Assembly: GCF_900187605.1 (NCBI RefSeq)
Contig: NZ_FYEA01000005.1
Location: 186,001 to 250,000 of the forward strand
Length of the DNA stretch: 64,000 nucleotides
Reading direction: 5' to 3'
Origin: Pseudomonas sp. Irchel 3H7
GTDB lineage: Bacteria; Pseudomonadota; Gammaproteobacteria; Pseudomonadales; Pseudomonadaceae
In this document: one piece after another, positions 59,274-64,000 of the stretch
How positions within the stretch are numbered: position 1 is the stretch's first letter
Layout: each line of letters begins with the position of its first letter
The notes under the pieces: model-generated
The model's database searches: none
What the model saw: the letters and a program-made list of their open reading frames with translations, nothing else
What the model was told of the DNA's origin: nothing
Made by a program: the position numbers and the translations under genes

Positions 59274-60092
59274 ATGAGCAACACACGTATTGCGTTTATC
59301 GGTGCGGGCAACATGGCGGCCAGTCTGATTGGCGGCCTGCGCGCCAAGGGTCTGGAAGCCGGACAGATCCGCGCCAGCGACCCGGGTGAAGAAACCCGCG
59401 CCAAGGTCAGTGCCGAACACGGCATCGAAACTTTCGCCGACAATGCTCAGGCCATCGACGGCGTCGATGTGATCGTGCTGGCGGTCAAGCCGCAGGCTAT
59501 GAAAGCCGTGTGCGAAGCCATTCGCCCAAGCCTGAAACCCAATCAATTGGTGGTGTCGATTGCTGCCGGTATCACCTGTGCCAGCATGACCGCGTGGCTC
59601 GGCGAGCAGCCGATCGTGCGCTGCATGCCCAATACCCCGGCGCTGCTGCGCCAGGGCGTCAGCGGCTTGTACGCGACCAGCGAAGTGACTGCCGAGCAGC
59701 GTCAGCAAGCCGAAGAGCTGCTGTCCGCCGTCGGCATCGCCCTGTGGCTGAATGAAGAACAGCAACTGGACGCCGTCACCGCCGTGTCCGGTTCCGGCCC
59801 TGCCTACTTCTTCCTGCTGATCGAAGCCATGACTGCCGCCGGCGTCAAACTCGGCCTGCCGAAAGACGTCGCAGAACAACTGACCCTGCAAACGGCGCTG
59901 GGCGCAGCGCACATGGCGGTTTCCAGCGATGTCGACGCCGCCGAACTGCGCCGTCGCGTGACCTCGCCAAACGGCACCACGGAAGCTGCAATCAAATCAT
60001 TCCAGGCCAATGGCTTTGAAGCCCTGGTCGAAACCGCACTCGGCGCCGCCGCGCACCGCTCGGCCGAAATGGCCGAACAACTGGGCAAATAA
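59274..60092 (+). CDS. proC: Pyrroline-5-carboxylate reductase
   Basis: A 272-residue NAD(P)H enzyme for the last step of proline synthesis. The Rossmann motif is IAFIGAGNMAASLIGGL; the family signature AVSGSGPAYFFLLIEAMTAAGVKLGL is near 160-190. 23 bp after yggS and 10 bp before yggT. Confidence 0.97.
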   Translation: MSNTRIAFIGAGNMAASLIGGLRAKGLEAGQIRASDPGEETRAKVSAEHGIETFADNAQAIDGVDVIVLAVKPQAMKAVCEAIRPSLKPNQLVVSIAAGITCASMTAWLGEQPIVRCMPNTPALLRQGVSGLYATSEVTAEQRQQAEELLSAVGIALWLNEEQQLDAVTAVSGSGPAYFFLLIEAMTAAGVKLGLPKDVAEQLTLQTALGAAHMAVSSDVDAAELRRRVTSPNGTTEAAIKSFQANGFEALVETALGAAAHRSAEMAEQLGK

Positions 60093-60102
60093 GGAGCCTT
60101 AC

Positions 60103-60693
60103 ATGATTGGATTGAACACCGCAGCGGTTTACGTGCTGCAAACCCTCGGCAGTCTGTACCTGCTGATCGTGCTGCTACGCTTCGTGCTGCAACTGGTACG
60201 GGCGAACTTCTACAACCCGCTGTGCCAGTTCATCGTCAAAGCGACCCAGCCACTGCTCAAGCCGCTGCGCCGGATTATCCCGAGCCTGTTCGGTCTGGAC
60301 ATGTCGTCGCTGGTGCTGGCGATTCTGGTGCAACTGGCGCTGATGGCGCTGACCCTGCTGCTGACTTACGGCACCACCGGCAACCCGCTGCAACTGTTTA
60401 TCTGGTCGCTGATCGGCGTGACCGCGCTGTTCCTGAAGATCTTCTTCTTCGCCCTGATCATCAGCGTGATCCTCTCGTGGGTCGCGCCGGGCAGCCACAA
60501 TCCGGGTGCTGAACTGGTCAACCAGATCTGCGAGCCGGCGCTGGCGCCGTTCCGCCGCTTCCTGCCGAATCTTGGCGGTCTGGACCTGTCGCCAATCTTC
60601 GCCTTCCTCGCGTTGAAGCTGATCGACATGCTGGTGATCAACAATCTGGCGGCGATGACGATGATGCCGGAAATCCTGCGCTTGCTGATGTGA
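60103..60693 (+). CDS. yggT: YggT family membrane protein
   Basis: A 196-residue integral membrane protein with about five helices in two YggT repeats; each contains the pattern FYNPLCQFIVKATQPLLKP or HNPGAELVNQICEPALAPFRRFLP. Function is not established; it is regularly linked with proC. It overlaps yggU by 4 bp. Confidence 0.94.
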   Translation: MIGLNTAAVYVLQTLGSLYLLIVLLRFVLQLVRANFYNPLCQFIVKATQPLLKPLRRIIPSLFGLDMSSLVLAILVQLALMALTLLLTYGTTGNPLQLFIWSLIGVTALFLKIFFFALIISVILSWVAPGSHNPGAELVNQICEPALAPFRRFLPNLGGLDLSPIFAFLALKLIDMLVINNLAAMTMMPEILRLLM

Positions 60694-60986
60694 GCTGGTT
60701 CCGTTGGGACGGTGACGACTTGATCCTCGAGTGTCACCTGCAACCGGCAGCCCGTAGCGATGACTTCGCCGGGCTGCATGGGGATCGCTTGAAGATTCGC
60801 CTGACTGCGCCGCCGGTCGAGGGCAAGGCCAATGCTTATCTGATGGGTTTTCTGGCCAAGGCGTTTGGCGTTTCGAAGAGCCAGGTCAGTTTGCTCAGTG
60901 GTGAGTTGAACCGGCAAAAGCGGGTGAAGATCTGCTCGCCGAAGAAGTTGCCGGATTTGCCTGGGTTGGTTGGGCGCTTGTCTTGA
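60690..60986 (+). CDS. yggU: DUF167 / YggU family protein
   Basis: A 98-residue small cytoplasmic protein. LILECHLQPAARSDDFAG, RLKIRLTAPPVEGKANAYLM and LLSGELNRQKRVKI are the conserved blocks. Function unknown. Its ATG overlaps the yggT stop as ATGA, and a composite repeat follows its stop. Confidence 0.94.
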   Translation: MSWFRWDGDDLILECHLQPAARSDDFAGLHGDRLKIRLTAPPVEGKANAYLMGFLAKAFGVSKSQVSLLSGELNRQKRVKICSPKKLPDLPGLVGRLS

Positions 60987-61004
60987 GTTTTGCAGCGCCT
61001 GCGC

Positions 61005-61152
61005 CCCTCACCCCAGCCCTCTCCCCCTGGAGAGGGAGCCGATCCAGGGTGTTTTCGGAACCTGAGTTCAGCCCGGATAGATCAGGTCGGCGTAGCTCAA
61101 AAGAACACCTCGGTCGGTCCCCTCTACCTCTGGGAGAGGGCTAGGGTGAGGG
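61005..61152. repeat. Composite intergenic element, copy E
   Basis: Left end CCCCTCACCCCAGCCCTCTC, inner signature ATCAGGTCGGCGTAG near 61081, right end GGGAGAGGGCTAGGGTGAGG. It fills most of the 228-bp gap between yggU and metX. Confidence 0.88.
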
Positions 61153-61214
61153 CCGCTTGCCGCTAACCCCCCCGGTCTTTAGACTTACGCCTCATTTCAA
61201 CGAGAGCAGGGTCG

Positions 61215-62354
61215 ATGCCAACTGCCTTTCCCCCCGATTCTGTTGGTCTGGTGACGCCGCAAACCGCGCACTTCAGCGATCCGCTGGCGCTGGCCTGTGG
61301 CCGCTCGCTGGCCGCCTATGACCTGATCTACGAAACCTACGGCACGCTGAACGCGCAAGCGAGCAACGCCGTGCTGATTTGCCACGCCTTGTCCGGCCAT
61401 CATCACGCCGCCGGCTACCACAGCGTCGACGACCGCAAACCCGGTTGGTGGGACAGTTGCATCGGCCCCGGCAAACCGATCGACACCAACAAGTTCTTCG
61501 TGGTCAGCCTGAATAATCTGGGCGGCTGCAACGGCTCCACCGGCCCGAGCAGCATCAACCCGGAGACCGGAAAACCGTTCGGTGCCGACTTCCCGGTACT
61601 CACCGTGGAAGACTGGGTGCACAGCCAGGCGCGTCTCGCTGATCTGCTCGGCATCGGCCAGTGGGCGGCAGTGATCGGCGGCAGCCTGGGCGGCATGCAG
61701 GCGCTGCAATGGACCATCACCTATCCGGATCGTGTGCGTCACTGTCTGGCTATCGCTTCGGCACCGAAGTTGTCGGCGCAGAACATCGCCTTCAACGAAG
61801 TCGCGCGTCAGGCGATCCTCACGGACCCGGAATTCCACGGCGGTTCGTTCCAGGAAGCGGGCGTGATCCCCAAGCGCGGGCTGATGCTGGCGCGGATGGT
61901 CGGGCACATCACCTACCTGTCCGACGATTCGATGGGCGAGAAATTCGGCCGTGGCCTCAAGAGCGAGAAGCTCAACTACGACTTCCACAGTGTCGAGTTC
62001 CAGGTCGAAAGCTACCTGCGTTATCAGGGCGAAGAGTTCTCCGGACGCTTCGACGCCAACACCTATCTGTTGATGACCAAGGCACTGGATTACTTCGATC
62101 CGGCGGCGAACTTCGACGATAACCTGGCGAAAACCTTCGAGAACGCCACGGCCAAGTTCTGCGTGATGTCGTTCACCACCGACTGGCGTTTCTCCCCGGC
62201 CCGCTCACGAGAACTGGTGGACGCGCTGATGGCGGCACGCAAAGACGTCAGCTACCTGGAAATCGACGCACCGCAGGGCCACGACGCCTTCCTGATTCCG
62301 ATCCCGCGCTACTTGCAGGCGTTCGGCAATTACATGAACCGCATCACGTTGTGA
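61215..62354 (+). CDS. metX: Homoserine O-acyltransferase MetX
   Basis: A 379-residue alpha/beta hydrolase-fold acyltransferase activating homoserine for methionine synthesis. The nucleophile elbow is [33 protein letters not shown] and [11 protein letters not shown] (with the catalytic His) are typical. In gammaproteobacteria many MetX enzymes use succinyl-CoA, so acetyl versus succinyl specificity is open. 7 bp upstream of metW. Confidence 0.95.
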   Translation: MPTAFPPDSVGLVTPQTAHFSDPLALACGRSLAAYDLIYETYGTLNAQASNAVLICHALSGHHHAAGYHSVDDRKPGWWDSCIGPGKPIDTNKFFVVSLNNLGGCNGSTGPSSINPETGKPFGADFPVLTVEDWVHSQARLADLLGIGQWAAVIGGSLGGMQALQWTITYPDRVRHCLAIASAPKLSAQNIAFNEVARQAILTDPEFHGGSFQEAGVIPKRGLMLARMVGHITYLSDDSMGEKFGRGLKSEKLNYDFHSVEFQVESYLRYQGEEFSGRFDANTYLLMTKALDYFDPAANFDDNLAKTFENATAKFCVMSFTTDWRFSPARSRELVDALMAARKDVSYLEIDAPQGHDAFLIPIPRYLQAFGNYMNRITL

Positions 62355-62361
62355 GAAAGCC

Positions 62362-62982
62362 ATGAGAGCTGATCTGGAAATCATCCAGGAATGGATCCCC
62401 GCCGGCAGCCGCGTCCTCGACCTCGGTTGCGGTGACGGCGAGCTGCTGACCTGGCTGCGCGACAACAAGAACGTCACCGGTTATGGCCTGGAAAACGACG
62501 CTGACAACATTGCCCAGTGCGTGGCCAAAGGCGTCAACGTTATCGAGCAGGATCTGGACAAGGGGCTGGGCAACTTTGCCAGCAACAGTTTCGACATCGT
62601 CGTCATGACCCAGGCCCTGCAAGCCGTGCACTACCCGGACAAGATCCTCGACGAAATGCTCCGGGTCGGTCGCCAATGCATCATCACCTTCCCGAATTTT
62701 GGTCACTGGCGCTGCCGCTGGTACCTGGCGAGCAAGGGGCGCATGCCGGTCTCCGAGTTTTTGCCGTACACCTGGTACAACACACCGAACATTCACTTCT
62801 GCACCTTCGAAGACTTTGAAGAACTTTGCCGCGAACGTGATGCGAAGGTCATTGATCGGCTTGCCGTGGATCAACAGCACCGTCACGGGTGGGCCAGTAA
62901 GCTATGGCCTAATCTGTTAGGTGAGATCGGTATCTACCGCGTCAGCAGCCCGCAGCTTGCAGACCACAAAGTCGCGATCTGA
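62362..62982 (+). CDS. metW: Methionine biosynthesis protein MetW
   Basis: A 206-residue class I methyltransferase-like protein. SAM-fold motif I is VLDLGCGDGELLTWL. MetW is required with MetX for homoserine acylation in pseudomonads, but a methyl-transfer reaction has not been shown. It is cotranscribed with metX. Confidence 0.95.
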   Translation: MRADLEIIQEWIPAGSRVLDLGCGDGELLTWLRDNKNVTGYGLENDADNIAQCVAKGVNVIEQDLDKGLGNFASNSFDIVVMTQALQAVHYPDKILDEMLRVGRQCIITFPNFGHWRCRWYLASKGRMPVSEFLPYTWYNTPNIHFCTFEDFEELCRERDAKVIDRLAVDQQHRHGWASKLWPNLLGEIGIYRVSSPQLADHKVAI

Positions 62983-63008
62983 ATCCCGTCATTTCGAGGA
63001 GCACGATC

Positions 63009-63443
63009 ATGGGTCGTTTAGCGTTGTTGTTATTGACTGCCTGCCTGAGCGCCAGCGCTATGGCGGCCGACGTCATCAAGGGCGAACGCAAGGAAACCTT
63101 CGGCGACGTCACGGTGCACTACAACACTTTCAACTCGACGTTTCTGACGCCGGACATCGCCAAGGCTGCGGAACTGGTGCGCAGCAAGAATCAGGGCGTG
63201 ATCAATGTCTCGGTGATCAAGGACGGCAAACCGCTGGTCGCCAACGTCACCGGCACGGTCAAAGACCTGACCAGCCAGAGCGTGCCGCTGAATTTCCGCC
63301 AGATCACCGAACAGGGCGCGATCTACTACATCGCCCAGTATCCGGTTGAGCAGCAGGAAACCCGCACCTTTGAGATCAAGGTGCAGAACGGCGACAAGAT
63401 CAACACCATCAATTTCAACCAAGAACTCTTTCCCGGCGAATGA
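63009..63443 (+). CDS. DUF4426 secreted protein
   Basis: A 144-residue protein with a signal peptide ([19 protein letters not shown]). The mature part begins [32 protein letters not shown] and has many beta-type alternations, fitting DUF4426. Function unknown. It is 26 bp past metW and its end overlaps rdgB by 4 bp (ATGA), so it is part of the metXW-rdgB run. Confidence 0.9.
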   Translation: MGRLALLLLTACLSASAMAADVIKGERKETFGDVTVHYNTFNSTFLTPDIAKAAELVRSKNQGVINVSVIKDGKPLVANVTGTVKDLTSQSVPLNFRQITEQGAIYYIAQYPVEQQETRTFEIKVQNGDKINTINFNQELFPGE

Positions 63444-64000
63444 TGAACATCAAGCAGCTCGTACTGGCCAGCCATAACGCCGGCAAACTCAAAGAACTCC
63501 AGGCCATGCTCGGCGACTCGGTGCAACTGCGCTCGATTGGCGAGTGGAGCAAGGTCGAGCCGGAAGAAACCGGTCTGTCGTTCGTCGAGAACGCGATCCT
63601 CAAGGCACGCAACGCCGCACGTATTTCCGGGCTGCCGGCGCTGGCCGACGACTCAGGGCTGGCGGTGGATTTCCTTGGCGGTGCACCGGGCATCTATTCG
63701 GCGCGCTATGCCGATGGCAAGGGCGATGCGGCGAACAACGCCAAACTGCTCGATGCGCTGAAGGACGTGCCGCAAGCCGAGCGCGGCGCGCAGTTCGTTT
63801 GCGTACTGGCGCTGGTACGTCACGCCGATGATCCGTTGCCGATCCTCTGCGAAGGCTTGTGGCACGGGCGCATCCTCACCGCTGCCAGCGGCGAACACGG
63901 TTTCGGTTATGACCCGCTGTTCTGGGTGCCGGAGCGTGACGTCTCCAGCGCCGAATTGAGCCCGGCCGACAAGAACCAGATCAGCCACCGCGCCCGTGCA
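63440..64000 (+). CDS. rdgB: Non-canonical purine NTP pyrophosphatase RdgB (partial, cut by window end)
   Basis: House-cleaning enzyme hydrolysing ITP, XTP and dITP. The first 187 residues are present: [18 protein letters not shown] (phosphate-binding start), [38 protein letters not shown] and [13 protein letters not shown], and the frame is still open at the window edge where SHRARA begins the C-terminal helix. Two ATGs (63440, 63443) are in frame; both overlap or touch the stop of the DUF4426 gene. Confidence 0.95.
   Translation, partial: MMNIKQLVLASHNAGKLKELQAMLGDSVQLRSIGEWSKVEPEETGLSFVENAILKARNAARISGLPALADDSGLAVDFLGGAPGIYSARYADGKGDAANNAKLLDALKDVPQAERGAQFVCVLALVRHADDPLPILCEGLWHGRILTAASGEHGFGYDPLFWVPERDVSSAELSPADKNQISHRARA

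Overview
The window is chromosomal DNA from a fluorescent Pseudomonas, most likely the P. fluorescens complex. The support is uniformly high GC, dense housekeeping gene content in Pseudomonas order (tktA / ArsR-methyltransferase / metK; ahcY-metF; pilGHIJ-chpA beside gshB-tonB-algH-ruvX-pyrR-pyrB-pyrC'; pilT / yggS-proC-yggT-metXW), and many dispersed Pseudomonas-type palindromic repeats at gene ends. I see no rRNA, tRNA, CRISPR array, transposase, prophage or secretion island. The species call is inference.

Layout. 1-9 kb: tktA (-), then an ArsR-methyltransferase fusion and metK (+), the secreted-looking ligase ligB, a DUF1090 protein, a cytochrome c' lipoprotein and mltA. 9-17 kb: MAPEG, EamA and MFS proteins, a Na+/H+ antiporter, a LysR regulator diverging from a VOC protein and a dicarboxylate/amino-acid symporter, an FNT channel and a thioesterase. 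17.5-20.2 kb: promoter, SAH riboswitch, ahcY and metF. 20-30 kb: a periplasmic binding protein, rhlE, yceI with cytochrome b561, a flavin amine oxidase with a Lys/Ala/Pro-rich tail, bioA, rsmE and a hemolysin III family protein. 30-38.6 kb: the malonate decarboxylase locus mdcABCDEGH-madLM (-) with mdcR convergent at its far end. 38.9-39.8 kb: a small DUF6124-type gene with a long structured leader. 39.8-49.7 kb: pilG-pilH-pilI-pilJ-chpA-chpC. 49.9-56 kb: gshB, tonB, algH-ruvX, pyrR-pyrB-pyrC'. 56-64 kb: TM2 protein, NlpC/P60 peptidase, pilT, yggS-proC-yggT-yggU, metX-metW, DUF4426 protein and rdgB (cut by the window end).

Functional themes. The S-adenosylmethionine cycle recurs: metK beside an ArsR-type regulator with a strong palindromic operator, ahcY-metF under an SAH riboswitch, and metXW. 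The mdc locus is a complete pathway: the decarboxylase subunits, the cofactor synthesis and attachment enzymes, the ACP-loading enzyme, a two-subunit importer and a regulator. The Pil-Chp system and pilT together serve type IV pilus twitching, but the adaptation enzymes pilK and chpB are absent here.

The signals least explained by standard annotation are: (1) the leader of the DUF6124-type gene, with mutually exclusive pairings and a hairpin covering its ribosome-binding site; (2) five copies of a composite non-coding element with inverted terminal repeats; (3) a 9x GATCAA tandem repeat starting on the mdcR stop codon; (4) a 15-bp palindrome upstream of mdcA. All functional claims rest on reading the sequence and on recalled family knowledge; no searches were run.
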